Assembly: GCF_030408455.1 (NCBI RefSeq)
Contig: NZ_CP046977.1
Location: forward strand, 1,178,001-1,242,000
Source: Corynebacterium atrinae
GTDB lineage: Bacteria; Actinomycetota; Actinomycetes; Mycobacteriales; Mycobacteriaceae
Reading direction: 5' to 3'
DNA length: 64,000 nt
Under the pieces are notes generated by a model. The model saw only the letters and a program-made list of their open reading frames with translations. It had not been told where the DNA came from and searched no databases. Shown here in pieces: positions 9,518-20,795 of the stretch (the first letter of the stretch is position 1; each line of letters begins with the position of its first letter). A program made the translations under genes and the position numbers.

Positions 9518-11686
9518 CTAGTGGGGAGCTGGCCACTCTCCGATGACCGTCAACGTCTGGGTCGCCCGGGTGACTGCGACGTAGAGGTCCTGCCAGCCCT
9601 GGGGGGACTGCGCGACGATCGCCGCCGGGTCCTCCACAATGACGTGGTCGAACTCCAACCCCTTGATCGAGGCCACGTTGGCGGCTGTAATGATCAGTGT
9701 AAGGCCCTCGGTTTCCACCTCCACTTCCGTGCCCGCGGGCAGGAAGAGAACTGGCTGGCCGGATTCCCGAATGGTCAGCGCCGGCATCGCAGTCGGATCG
9801 ATGATCGCCAGAATCTGGTTGGCTACCTCCATGACCTCGGCGGGGGTGCGGTAGTTGACGGTCAGCTCGTGGTGGCGGAAGCGGCTGCCGACGAATGGTT
9901 CCAGTGCCGTCGCCCAGGTATCGACTCCGGCGGGGGAGCCGGTTTGGGCGGTGTCGCCGACCAGCGTCATCCAGCGGGAGGGGATGCGCCGGAAGACCAT
10001 GCGCCATTCCATCGGGGATAGCTCTTGGGCTTCGTCGACGATGACGTGGCCGTAGGCCCAGCTGTGGTCAGCCCGGGCGCGTTCGGCGGTGGAGAGCGAG
10101 TCGCGGGTGTCTTGGCGGCGCGCGAGGGTTTCGGCGTCGATGACGTCGGTGGCGGCGAGGTGCTCGGCGTCGAAAATGTCGCCGAGGTCGTCGTCGTCGA
10201 CTGACGCGGAGGACTCGAGAATATCGAGCAACTCCTGCGCATCGTCGATGTCCTCCTCGGTTGTCGCCTCCGCGGTTGTCTCCTCGGGCAGGCCGATGAG
10301 GACTGAAAGCTCGTCGAGCAGGGCCGCATCAGACGCCGACCACTCCGAACCCGTAGGACGCAGCAGGGCCTGCCGGGTCTCATCGTCGTAAGCGCTGGCC
10401 GCAGAGTCGATCACTGCCGGGGACTCCAGCAACTCCCGGAGAACCCGTTCCGGGGTCAGCTCCGGCCAGAAGCGCTCGATGAGCTTATCGACGTCCCCCT
10501 CTTCCGCGAGGTCACCATGCAATTGATCGACGTCGGCGGGGGAGAGCAAGTTCTTCCCACCCAGTGGGTCCGCCCCGATCTTCTCGGCCAACTGCTCGGC
10601 GAGTTGACCGATGAGGTGCTCGCCGAAGACCACGCGGGCGTCGTTGTGTGGACGACGCGCGCGGCGCGCGCGGGTGCGGGCGGCCTTGACCATCGGGGCG
10701 TCGATAAGCAGGGTGAGTGATCCGTGCGACAGCTCAACGGGCTCGTCCGGCAGGCTCTGATAGGCGCGGACTGCCTCGGTAAGGATGGTGACCATTTCCT
10801 GCGACCCTTTGACCTCCCTGGTGAGGAGGGACTCTTCCGCGGTGCCGGATACGCCGGGGTAGAGGTCGCCGACGGTGGACAGCACCACGCCAGTTTCGCC
10901 AAGTTCGGGGAGGACGTGGGAGATGTAGTCCAAGAAGGTGGAATTGGGGCCGACAATGAGGACACCGGTCTTGGACAGTTGCTCACGGGCGGTGTAGAGC
11001 AAATACGCGACGCGGTGCAGGGCAACGGCGGTTTTGCCAGTACCCGGGCCGCCTTCGACCACCATGACGCCGCGGGTCTCATCGCGAATGATGAGGTCCT
11101 GTTCGCGCTGGATCGTCTCCACGATTGACTTCATCCGCCCGGTGCGGGCGGCCTTCATGGCCTGGAACAGCGCGGATTCCCCGCCGACGCCATCGCGACC
11201 CTGGCCGGCCAACTCACCGGAAAGATACTCGTCATCGATGCCGGTGACTTTGCGGCCCTTGGTGCGGATATGGCGTCGCAGATGCACGCCCTCAGGCTGG
11301 GCCGTCGTGGCGAGGTAGAACGGACGCGCCATAGGGACGCGCCAATCCAGCAGGAGAGTGCGGTAGCCCTCCTCGCGGACATCGAGCCCCATGCGACCGA
11401 TGTAGCGGCGATCCAGCCCCGGCCCCTCTGCGGGATCGGCGATGTCGATGCGACCAAACACCAGGCCCAGCTGGGCGAGGTTGAGGCGGTCAAGCTTGGA
11501 ATTGAGACCGTGATACTCGGTCTCGCGGCGGATGAGAGCATCCGCGTCAGGGTTAGCAGGGTCGACTTCTAGTTGAACTTCGGCCAGGCGTTGGTTCGCC
11601 TGAGACACTTCCGCGTCAAGACGCGCGAACAGGCCATCCGTGTAGGCCTGCTCGCGCGCTAGCTCCCGATTGTCGTGCTCAGTCAA
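9518..11686 (-). CDS. helR: UvrD/HelD-type ATPase HelR, RNA polymerase recycling motor
   Basis: 722 residues from a TTG start at 11686. The start is chosen because a perfect AGGAGG lies 8 bases upstream and the protein then begins TEHDNRELAREQAY, as in actinobacterial HelR; the open frame reaching 12232 reads through the next gene and is discarded. Motifs: a coiled-coil N-terminal arm, Walker A GGPGTGKTAVALHRVAYLL (GPGTGKT at 213-219), VIVDEAQELSPMEW (Walker B), GDTAQ, NYRTP and, near the end, VASIKGLEFDHVIVEDP and YVAVTRA. Known: HelD/HelR proteins dislodge stalled RNA polymerase from DNA, and HelR-type members can displace rifamycins and give tolerance. A 10-bp hairpin masks its ribosome binding site (separate entry). 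It lies downstream of the doxX-like gene on the same strand, 46 bases away. Confidence 0.85.
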   Translation of the reverse strand: MTEHDNRELAREQAYTDGLFARLDAEVSQANQRLAEVQLEVDPANPDADALIRRETEYHGLNSKLDRLNLAQLGLVFGRIDIADPAEGPGLDRRYIGRMGLDVREEGYRTLLLDWRVPMARPFYLATTAQPEGVHLRRHIRTKGRKVTGIDDEYLSGELAGQGRDGVGGESALFQAMKAARTGRMKSIVETIQREQDLIIRDETRGVMVVEGGPGTGKTAVALHRVAYLLYTAREQLSKTGVLIVGPNSTFLDYISHVLPELGETGVVLSTVGDLYPGVSGTAEESLLTREVKGSQEMVTILTEAVRAYQSLPDEPVELSHGSLTLLIDAPMVKAARTRARRARRPHNDARVVFGEHLIGQLAEQLAEKIGADPLGGKNLLSPADVDQLHGDLAEEGDVDKLIERFWPELTPERVLRELLESPAVIDSAASAYDDETRQALLRPTGSEWSASDAALLDELSVLIGLPEETTAEATTEEDIDDAQELLDILESSASVDDDDLGDIFDAEHLAATDVIDAETLARRQDTRDSLSTAERARADHSWAYGHVIVDEAQELSPMEWRMVFRRIPSRWMTLVGDTAQTGSPAGVDTWATALEPFVGSRFRHHELTVNYRTPAEVMEVANQILAIIDPTAMPALTIRESGQPVLFLPAGTEVEVETEGLTLIITAANVASIKGLEFDHVIVEDPAAIVAQSPQGWQDLYVAVTRATQTLTVIGEWPAPH

Positions 11687-11689
11687 GCG

Positions 11690-11718
11690 TGGTACCTCCT
11701 GGAAGAACGGAGGTACCA
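11690..11718 (-). promoter_or_regulatory. Hairpin sequestering the helR Shine-Dalgarno site
   Basis: A perfect 10-bp inverted repeat (TGGTACCTCC, 9-base loop, GGAGGTACCA in the mRNA sense) lies between the doxX-like gene and helR. The right arm contains the GGAGG ribosome binding site, four bases before the TTG start. In the mRNA this stem would hide the site completely. No U-run follows, so it is not a terminator. It could also be a DNA dyad bound by a regulator. Confidence 0.6.
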
Positions 11719-11732
11719 GCCTAGCGCAATAT

Positions 11733-12644
11733 TTAGCGCAGGTCGCCGACCTTCTTTTGAGCCTTGTGAATGGCCTTGTTTGCGCGCCCCTGTAGCTTGG
11801 AGGCGTTCTTACGAGCCTTCTTGGCAGCGCGCCCGGACTTCTTCTCAGCGAGGGTGTAGGCTTCGTCGGCGCGGTCCTGGGCCTTAGCGGCGGTCTTAAC
11901 CACGCTCTTGCGCGCAGCCTTGGCATTGTCCTGGGCAGCGGACAGCCAGTCATCCTTGTTTTCGGAAACGTAGTCGCTGACCTTGTGTGCCGCACCGGCG
12001 GCGACGGCAGTAGCGGTGGTGGCGGCCGCGGCGGCAGAGTCGAACCACTCGTCCTTGTTATCAGCGACGTAGTCCTGCGCGCGGGTGGCGTACTCGGACA
12101 CCTTCTCGGAAGCATCCTCGAACCAGTCGCGGGCATTATCACCCAGCTTCTCCGTCTCCGACTTGGTCGGCAGTGCAGCCTGGACCTTCTGGTTCGCGGC
12201 CTCCACGGCCTTGTTGGCGCGCCAGCGCACACCCGGCTTGCCCTGGGTATCCATGGAGGTAATCATGAGGCCACCGAGGAGCGCGGCATTGGTGAGGAAC
12301 CCGGAGCGGCGAGCCTGGCGCTCCTCCTTGTCCTGGGTTTCCCAGAATGCGTGGCGGCCGATCATCGTCGGAACCGCCAGGATGGCCAGCGCAGATGCAG
12401 AAACGCGGGGCAGGAAGCCCACGGCCAGAGCGGCACCGGAAGCGACCTTGGCGCCTCCGATGGCGCGGACGACCAACTCCGGATCCTGCGGGACCTGGCG
12501 GGCGTACTGACGCGGAAGGATAGCTCGAACGCGATTGATCAGGGACTGCGCGTTCTCCGTGTGCTCCTTGGTGTTGAGGAGGCTGTCAGCGCCATCAGCA
12601 ATATAGACGGACGCGATCATTGGTCGGGCAATCTTGCGGATCAT
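11733..12644 (-). CDS. DoxX-family membrane protein with long Lys/Ala-rich tail
   Basis: 303 residues. The first ~150 carry the DoxX pattern: a short N-terminal helix MIRKIARPMIASVYIADG, a loop, then hydrophobic helices around GAALAVGFLPRVSASALAILAVPTM and FLTNAALLGGLMI. The remaining ~150 residues are charged and low-complexity, rich in Ala, Lys and Asp/Glu (KSVVKTAAKAQDRADEAY and similar), probably a cytoplasmic helical or disordered tail; a tail of this size is an addition to the plain DoxX fold. ATG 12644 is preceded by AAAAGGAGC. It sits between a metallo-hydrolase gene (53 bases upstream) and helR (46 bases downstream), all minus strand, so a three-gene transcript is plausible. DoxX proteins are linked to redox and thiosulfate/quinone chemistry in some bacteria; no specific role is claimed here. 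Confidence 0.75.
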   Translation of the reverse strand: MIRKIARPMIASVYIADGADSLLNTKEHTENAQSLINRVRAILPRQYARQVPQDPELVVRAIGGAKVASGAALAVGFLPRVSASALAILAVPTMIGRHAFWETQDKEERQARRSGFLTNAALLGGLMITSMDTQGKPGVRWRANKAVEAANQKVQAALPTKSETEKLGDNARDWFEDASEKVSEYATRAQDYVADNKDEWFDSAAAAATTATAVAAGAAHKVSDYVSENKDDWLSAAQDNAKAARKSVVKTAAKAQDRADEAYTLAEKKSGRAAKKARKNASKLQGRANKAIHKAQKKVGDLR

Positions 12645-12697
12645 CTCTGGCTCCTTTTATGCGATGTTTGTACTCAATCCACCTTAGCGAGGAATCG

Positions 12698-13300
12698 CTA
12701 CCAACGGCGCTCCCACCAGACATCGAGGTGTGGGCGTTCCGCGCCGAGGGTAGTGGAGGCGCCGTGCCCCGGCTCGATAATCGCGTCATCCGGATAAACA
12801 TCGAAGATCCGCTTGGTCACGTCATTGAAGAGGCGAACGAAGTCACTCTCCGAGGACGTCTTGCCCAAACCGCCCGGGAACAGGCTGTCTCCCACGAAAA
12901 CATGAGTCTGACCTTCTACTTCCGCGGAGATGGCAACCCCACCCGGGGTGTGCCCGCGGAGAATGGAAACCGGGAGGCTATGCCCGGCAAATTCGATTGT
13001 GTCCCCGTGATTCAATTCGACGTCGACCGGTGCTGGCAGAGCCGGAGTGTCGAGGAAGGATGCGTAGTGGGTCGCGCCGGTTGCCTCGAGGACCTCGACG
13101 AGGGCCCGGTGGTGGTCGGCGTGACGGTGAGTTGTCAGCACTGCGGTGATGCGTGCTCCCGCCTCCTTGGCGAGGGCGAGCAGGGCAGGGGCTTCGTCTG
13201 CGGCGTCGATAAGCAATGCCTCATCACCGGCAATGAGGAGATAGCAGTTGTTATCCATCTCCGAAACGGACAGTTGTTGAAGGTTCAGCGGATTGTTCAT
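12698..13300 (-). CDS. MBL-fold metallo-hydrolase (glyoxalase II-like)
   Basis: 200 residues from ATG 13300. The metallo-beta-lactamase metal motif THRHADHH (HxHxDH) is present near residue 59, followed by the downstream His of GHTPGGVAI, the Asp of VFVGDSLFPGG and a final GHG (IIEPGHGAST). This set is typical of hydroxyacylglutathione hydrolase-like enzymes; corynebacteria use mycothiol, so a related thiolester or polysulfide substrate is possible. The longer open frame to 13483 crosses the divergent uvrA promoter region and is not used. A TACTCT hexamer ends 7 bases before the ATG, so the mRNA may be leaderless. Divergent to uvrA. Confidence 0.85.
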   Translation of the reverse strand: MNNPLNLQQLSVSEMDNNCYLLIAGDEALLIDAADEAPALLALAKEAGARITAVLTTHRHADHHRALVEVLEATGATHYASFLDTPALPAPVDVELNHGDTIEFAGHSLPVSILRGHTPGGVAISAEVEGQTHVFVGDSLFPGGLGKTSSESDFVRLFNDVTKRIFDVYPDDAIIEPGHGASTTLGAERPHLDVWWERRW

Positions 13301-13328
13301 GCCACCCAGAGTAGCGAGGAAGGTGTAG

Positions 13329-13344
13329 TCGTTGGTATGTTCGA
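13329..13344. promoter_or_regulatory. Possible LexA (SOS) box upstream of uvrA
   Basis: The 16-mer TCGTTGGTATGTTCGA has a perfect right half TGTTCGA of the actinobacterial SOS box, but its left half matches only the first three bases (TCG). It lies between the divergent hydrolase gene and uvrA, about 100 bases before the uvrA start. uvrA is often a LexA target in actinobacteria, which makes the partial match worth keeping. Confidence 0.3.
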
Positions 13345-13444
13345 GAGGTGCAAGCGGCCGTGGAAACAAACCCGGCCGCGAATTGTTGATGATGGCAGTT
13401 GATGGCATCAGGGCTATTAGGGCGAGAGAAGGGCGAGAAACAAA

Positions 13445-16290
<2,846 letters not shown>

Positions 16291-16294
<4 letters not shown>

Positions 16295-18264
16295 TTGTCG
16301 CGTGGCTCCTCCGGCTGAACCGACGGCGTCGACAAGCTGGCGTAAGGGTTGGCCGTTGAACTGGTCGGTGCAGCCACTGGGATGTCGTTGGCCGGACCCT
16401 TGACAAGATCCTTGCGGCGCGCCCGCAGTGCAGCCATGGCCAGCAAGGCAACACCGCAGACGAGGAACGCCACGGCGCGCGGGAGACCTTCGAGGTTTCC
16501 GAGGTCGAAGAAGACGAGCTTGACCACTCCAGCGATCGCGAGCACCATTCCGGCACCGAGGGAAGCACGCTCGGAAATGCCCCGGGCAGCTAGCAGTATC
16601 CAGGCTGCCAGGATCATCCACAGGATCGATGTTCCGGCGTGGCCAACAAGGTAGCCGAGCCACATCCCCGTGGTGTTTCCAACTAGGGTTCCCACCCAAG
16701 TGGAAATCGTCACCAGCGCCACCATTGACAGGTGCAGTCCAGCAACGGCGAAGATGACCTGAGCTGGGATGGGGAGGACGGCCAGGGATCTGCGGAGCCG
16801 GATAGCCACGACTAGGAAGGCCACGATGAGGAGCGCCTGGATGAGGGCGCTGTTGTCCGTGAGCCACAGGGGAGTCTTGGACAGCACGTTGCGAGACAGA
16901 TTCCACGTAACAATCAGCGCGGCGCCCAGCCAAAATGCCCAGGGCCAAATTCGGTTTTCATTGCGCATGGCCAGCCAAATGGTAGTGCCGATGGCGGCGA
17001 TGAAGAACAAGGCCACGACGATCGTCGAGTCGAGTCGGGCACCGGAGCCAAGCGGAGGCGTGAACTCCCAGACAAAGACGAAGGCGACGGCCGTCGCAGC
17101 GAGAGCGATGGGGGCCAATTGAATTGCCATTTTGGAGGAGCGAGAGTAGCCAAGCGCCGCCAGCGCGGCGGTTGCCGGAATAAATAGCCAGATGGTCCAG
17201 GTACCTTCCGCCAGCTCAACCGAGACGAGCAGCAGTACCAAAGGCGCAATGATGCCGGTGACCATGTTCGTGGAATTGTCTTCGAGCGAGTCGAACATCG
17301 AGACACCGGCAAACACCAGTGCCGTGACGATCCCGACCAAGACGGTGAGAATCGTTGCTTCTGACCACACCGTCAAGGTGTAGCCGATTTGCACAATGAC
17401 GGCGGTCGCGGCTGCGGCGAATCGAACCTCGTTCCAGGAGGTCTTCCAGGTGAGCGCGAGAAGAGTGAGCGGCACGATGACGATGGGCCAGCTGCCTGCG
17501 TCTTCGGAAGTGAAGAAGCTCATCACGAGGAAGACGGCGACGATACACATCGCGAAACCGACCATGCGCATCTTCCTAACCCGCGTCAGTGCGAGGTAGG
17601 CGATCCATACGGCCAGCACGACGGCGACTGCCAGCCAACGTGGCCACCAACCCAACAGCGAGAACAGTGAGTTAACCACGAGGGCCACCGTGATGAAGGA
17701 GGTCACCACCAAAGCACTCACGCCTGGGTTAACGGTGCCCTCCGCCGGACGCCGGCGATCCAACCACAGGCCAGCTCCAAGCAACAACACGGCCAGGAGC
17801 ACGGACAGCAGGACCCGCCCAAGAGGACCGAGCAGTCCATTCTGAATGGCCAACGCTACCGCCAACCCCACGCCAGCGACCGTGATTAACGAACCCACGA
17901 CCGCGACTACCCGGATGACCTTGGTCTCCAGCGACACGGGTGGTTTCGCAGGTTTCGCGGGCTTCCTAGGCTTCGCGGGCTTGGGCGGCCGCACCGGCTG
18001 ATTCGCATAGGGAGAGGCCGACGCTGCAGGAACAGTTCGTGGCGCGGGGGAGAAGGGGCCTGCCTGCGCGGCGGCTGGCGGCTCGGCTATCGTCGCCATG
18101 GCGGGAACCGTGGCCTCGGAGGCGGCATGGGTTGGTGCGGAAACTTCTATCCGCTCCACCATTCCTTCCAGTCCCTTGCGAGTTTCTGTCAGGAGCTTTT
18201 CCGCTTTTTCCAGTCTGGACAGCGCTATGCGAAGATCCAGAGCAGAACGATGGTCGTTTTCCAT
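16291..18264 (-). CDS. DUF2339 polytopic membrane protein
   Basis: 657 residues. The N-terminus (1-50) is a charged helix that may form a coiled coil, followed by an Ala/Pro-rich linker with repeated PxKPAKPxKPAKP (about 85-105). From about residue 110 on, the protein is an almost continuous series of some 20 hydrophobic segments ([20 protein letters not shown] first), ending in a hydrophilic tail. This matches the DUF2339 family of unknown function. It is expected to be an integral cytoplasmic-membrane protein. The start ATG 18264 follows the divergent promoter region shared with the next gene. Its stop overlaps that of uvrA by four bases. Confidence 0.85.
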
Positions 18265-18357
18265 GGCTAAAGACTAGGCCGTTAAGATTAGCCCCGCTAC
18301 CATTAGTGAGCGTGGCGCCCGTCCGATATCAAACTGAGACCGTCCGAGGAGCAGTAC

Positions 18358-19008
18358 ATGGCCACTGGGCAATTCCCGTCTTCACCTGAGGATCCGGAGA
18401 CCGCCGAGTTTGCTCCCCAAGCTGCCACCTCCGCCCCGCAGTATTTCCCGGAGTCTGCACCGGTGGCGCGGAATCGCTCGGGTCTGGCGATGGTCATCCT
18501 CGCCGCACTGGTGCTTGGCGCCGTCATCCTGGGGGTCTGGCTCTATTATGCTTTCCTGGCTCGGGACGAGGCTCCTGTTGCCGCGCCGCCGACGACGTCG
18601 ACAGTGGTGTCCACCGCGGCACCCAGTTCCTCGCGCACCACGACGTCGCAGGCCCCCACGACGGTGACGTCGAGCGCCACCCCGACCTCCACGACATCCA
18701 CTTCGTCGCCATCGACTGAGCCAGTCCTGTCTTTCACCTTGCCAGCGGGGGCCGAGCAGTGCGCTGCCAACGTCAATTGGCGGATCTTCCGCGCAAGCGA
18801 TGCCACCAGTTGCGAGTTCGCTAAGAATGTCGCGATCGCCATGGCCGGCAACTCCGGCCAGCCCACGGAGCATCAGGTCAGGGTCACCAGCCCCGTCACG
18901 GGGCAGGCGTACCAGGTACGTTGCCTGCCGGAGGCGACCAATTCCTTCGTCTGCCAGGGCGGCGACAATGCGCTCATCGTCCTGGAAGAGCGGGCTATTC
19001 GGGACTAA
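18358..19008 (+). CDS. Membrane-anchored protein with Ser/Thr-rich stalk
   Basis: 216 residues. Residues 1-38 are cytoplasmic and Pro/Ala-rich; one membrane helix follows (SGLAMVILAALVLGAVILGV, about 41-60). Then comes a Ser/Thr/Pro-rich stretch of ~60 residues (about 70-130), suited to be a glycosylated or cell-wall-spanning stalk. The C-terminal ~85 residues form a small extracytoplasmic domain with four cysteines (contexts EQCAAN, TSCEFA, VRCLPE, FVCQGG), enough for two disulfides. This layout is common in corynebacterial envelope proteins of unknown function. Divergent from the DUF2339 gene. No family was recognised. Confidence 0.75.
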   Translation: MATGQFPSSPEDPETAEFAPQAATSAPQYFPESAPVARNRSGLAMVILAALVLGAVILGVWLYYAFLARDEAPVAAPPTTSTVVSTAAPSSSRTTTSQAPTTVTSSATPTSTTSTSSPSTEPVLSFTLPAGAEQCAANVNWRIFRASDATSCEFAKNVAIAMAGNSGQPTEHQVRVTSPVTGQAYQVRCLPEATNSFVCQGGDNALIVLEERAIRD

Positions 19009-19043
19009 ATTGCTTATCGACGTCCGCGCCCCAGCGCGTCGAT

Positions 19044-19073
19044 TTGATTATCACGGTCCCCGGTGGTTAAAGT
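19044..19073 (+). promoter_or_regulatory. Promoter of the infC-rpmI-rplT operon
   Basis: TTGATT (-35) and TAAAGT (-10) are separated by 18 bases. The -10 hexamer is the same as in the rRNA promoter of this window. Transcription from about 19080 would give a leader of about 240 bases before infC. Confidence 0.6.
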
Positions 19074-19176
19074 AGTCCCCACTACCACCCGTAGCGCCTC
19101 TCCAGGGGCTCGGGTCACAAGCGGAGATCATCCCACCTCACGCCGCCGGTTCGCCGGTTGGATACAGGTCATTTGT

Positions 19177-19252
19177 AGAACGCCAGGAGCATTTGGTTCT
19201 GGCGTCATACTAGTGAGATCTCCCGCGTGCCATTTACGGCAGGCGGGTTTTT
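19177..19252 (+). promoter_or_regulatory. infC operon leader with attenuator-like terminator
   Basis: Two structures lie in the 240-base leader. At 19180-19205 ACGCCAG pairs with CTGGCGT. At 19222-19247 CCCGC-G-TGCC pairs with GGCA-G-GCGGG and is followed by TTTTT, an intrinsic terminator that would stop transcription before infC. The left arm of this terminator (CCGCGTGCCA) can also pair with TGGCACGG at 19274-19281, giving a candidate antiterminator. IF3/L20 operons of other bacteria are controlled by leader RNA, so this fits. Confidence 0.55.
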
Positions 19253-19320
19253 CTTATGGGACCTCCCCGCGAGTGGCACGGTATGGATTTACGAAACCCC
19301 TGCTATTTGAGGAGTCACAC

Positions 19321-19842
19321 ATCAGCGCTGAAGCTCGAATTAATGAGCGTATCCGAGTTCCCGAGGTCCGCCTTGTCGGCCCGGGCGGAGAACAGGTCGG
19401 CATTGTCCGCACGGACGATGCCCGGAAGCTCGCTTTCGATGCCGATCTCGACCTGGTCGAGGTCGCACCGAACGCTAAGCCGCCGGTCGCCAAGATCATG
19501 GACTACGGAAAGTTCAAGTACGAGCAGGCCCAAAAGGCCCGCGAGTCTCGCAAGAACCAGCAGCAGACTGTGGTCAAGGAGCAGAAGTTCCGACCGAAGA
19601 TCGATGACCACGACTACGAGACGAAAAAGGGCAACGTGGTCCGCTTCCTGGAGAAGGGATCCAAAGTCAAGGTGACCATCATGTTCCGTGGCCGTGAGCA
19701 ATCGCGTCCGGAGCTGGGTTACCGCCTTCTCGAGCGCCTCGCCGAGGACGTCAAGGATTACGGCGTCGTCGAGATGCGACCGAAGCAAGACGGCAGGAAC
19801 ATGACCATGGTTCTGGGCCCCTTGCGCAAGGGTAAGAAGTAG
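19321..19842 (+). CDS. infC: Translation initiation factor IF-3
   Basis: 173 residues when started at the rare codon ATC at 19321. GAGGAG lies 6 bases upstream and the protein then begins (M)[19 protein letters not shown], exactly where IF3 proteins begin; no ATG, GTG or TTG is suitably placed, and the longer open frame runs through the leader terminator. Both IF3 domains are present: the N-terminal domain with [11 protein letters not shown] and [25 protein letters not shown], and the C-terminal domain with [14 protein letters not shown]3 binds the 30S subunit and checks the start codon and initiator tRNA. An AUU/AUC-type start is the known basis of infC autoregulation in other bacteria. First gene of infC-rpmI-rplT. 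Confidence 0.95.
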   Translation: MSAEARINERIRVPEVRLVGPGGEQVGIVRTDDARKLAFDADLDLVEVAPNAKPPVAKIMDYGKFKYEQAQKARESRKNQQQTVVKEQKFRPKIDDHDYETKKGNVVRFLEKGSKVKVTIMFRGREQSRPELGYRLLERLAEDVKDYGVVEMRPKQDGRNMTMVLGPLRKGKK

Positions 19843-19877
19843 AAGACAACTAATCGGGATTTAAGGACTTAACTCTC

Positions 19878-20072
19878 ATGAAGCAGAAGACCCACAAGGG
19901 CACCGCTAAGCGCGTGAAGATCACCGGCTCCGGCAAGCTTCGCCGCGAGCAGGCCGGCCGTCGCCACCTCCTCGAGGGCAAGCCGTCCCGTCGTACCCGT
20001 CGTCTGAAGGGTACCGAGGATGTCGCTCCGGCCGACACCAAGCGCATCAAGCGTCTCCTCGGCAAGGCCTAA
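19878..20072 (+). CDS. rpmI: 50S ribosomal protein L35
   Basis: 64 residues, highly basic, starting [20 protein letters not shown] and containing the [14 protein letters not shown] segment, the conserved pattern of L35. It lies 35 bases after infC and 51 bases before rplT, the standard infC-rpmI-rplT order. Structural protein of the large ribosomal subunit. Confidence 0.97.
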   Translation: MKQKTHKGTAKRVKITGSGKLRREQAGRRHLLEGKPSRRTRRLKGTEDVAPADTKRIKRLLGKA

Positions 20073-20123
20073 TAGGCCGCCTGTCCACCCCACAAATTCT
20101 CAGCACTGTAAGGAAGTATCACC

Positions 20124-20507
20124 GTGGCACGTGTCAAGCGGTCCGTAAACGCCAAGAAGAAGCGTCGCGCAATTCTCAAGTCCGCCAAGGGCTACCGCGG
20201 CCAGCGCTCCCGCCTTTACCGTAAGGCCAAGGAGCAGTGGCTGCACTCCATGACCTACGCTTACAACGATCGTCGTAAGCGTAAGTCTGAGTTCCGCAAG
20301 CTGTGGATCCAGCGCATCAACGCTGCTGCCCGCATGAACGACATCACTTACAACCGCCTCATCCACGGCCTCCGCCTGGCCGAGATCGAGGTCGACCGTA
20401 AGATCCTCGCCGAGCTGGCCGTCAGCGACTTCGCTGCCTTCTCCGCTCTCTGCGAGGCTGCAAAGGCTGCCCTGCCGGAGGACGTCAACGCTCCCAAGGC
20501 TGCCTAA
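20124..20507 (+). CDS. rplT: 50S ribosomal protein L20
   Basis: 127 residues from a GTG start at 20124 preceded by AAGGAAG. Begins with [17 protein letters not shown] and has the conserved [18 protein letters not shown] and [22 protein letters not shown] segments. L20 is needed for early assembly of the 50S subunit and in several bacteria represses its own operon. Last gene of the operon, followed by a strong terminator. Confidence 0.97.
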   Translation: MARVKRSVNAKKKRRAILKSAKGYRGQRSRLYRKAKEQWLHSMTYAYNDRRKRKSEFRKLWIQRINAAARMNDITYNRLIHGLRLAEIEVDRKILAELAVSDFAAFSALCEAAKAALPEDVNAPKAA

Positions 20508-20530
20508 GCGCCCCTTGTCTTCGTCATAAG

Positions 20531-20559
20531 CCCCTGTTCCTCGCTGGAACAGGGGTTTT
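20531..20559 (+). terminator. Terminator of infC-rpmI-rplT
   Basis: Perfect 10-bp stem CCCCTGTTCC / GGAACAGGGG with the loop TCGCT, followed by TTTT, 23 bases after the rplT stop. Confidence 0.9.
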
Positions 20560-20603
20560 GGCGTTCTCACGATCCCTCGGTGGCGCTCCCCAAAAGTGCA
20601 ATT

Positions 20604-20665
20604 CGAGTTGACCAATACGAGCTGACGCGTCAATCGAGTGACGAAACCCGGGCACTCGATTGACG
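20604..20665. repeat. Cluster of inverted and direct repeats upstream of the TM2 gene
   Basis: CGTCAATCGAGTG (20628-20640) is a perfect 13-bp inverted repeat of CACTCGATTGACG (20653-20665), with a 12-base spacer. It overlaps the palindrome TGACGCGTCA (20623-20632). Two related direct copies, CGAGTTGAC (20604-20612) and CGAGCTGAC (20618-20626), lie just before. No U-run follows. The arrangement looks like a multi-site operator rather than a terminator. Confidence 0.6.
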
Positions 20666-20741
20666 GGTGAAGTCATATCGCACTTTGCGCCGTCACCCTC
20701 GCCAAAACGTACTAACCATAATCCGTGGTGTCGGCGGGTGC

Positions 20742-20750
20742 TGTTAACAT
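20742..20750 (+). promoter_or_regulatory. Extended -10 promoter of the TM2 gene
   Basis: TGTTAACAT contains TG-N-TAACAT, an extended -10 box, about 45 bases before the ATG. It lies 77 bases downstream of the repeat cluster, so a protein bound to the cluster would sit upstream of the promoter. Confidence 0.45.
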
Positions 20751-20795
20751 GCCCTTATTCACTCGTATTCTCCTTTGAATTAAGGACTCGCTTTC

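Noticed and set aside
9423..10007. N-terminal extension of the DruH-like ORF by about 195 residues
   Set aside because: It overlaps helR on the same strand and translates to Arg/Pro/His/Gly-rich nonsense typical of an out-of-frame G+C-rich gene.
11687..12232. N-terminal extension of the helR ORF
   Set aside because: It runs through the SD hairpin and the doxX-like gene in another frame; the TTG at 11686 with AGGAGG fits the HelR N-terminus.
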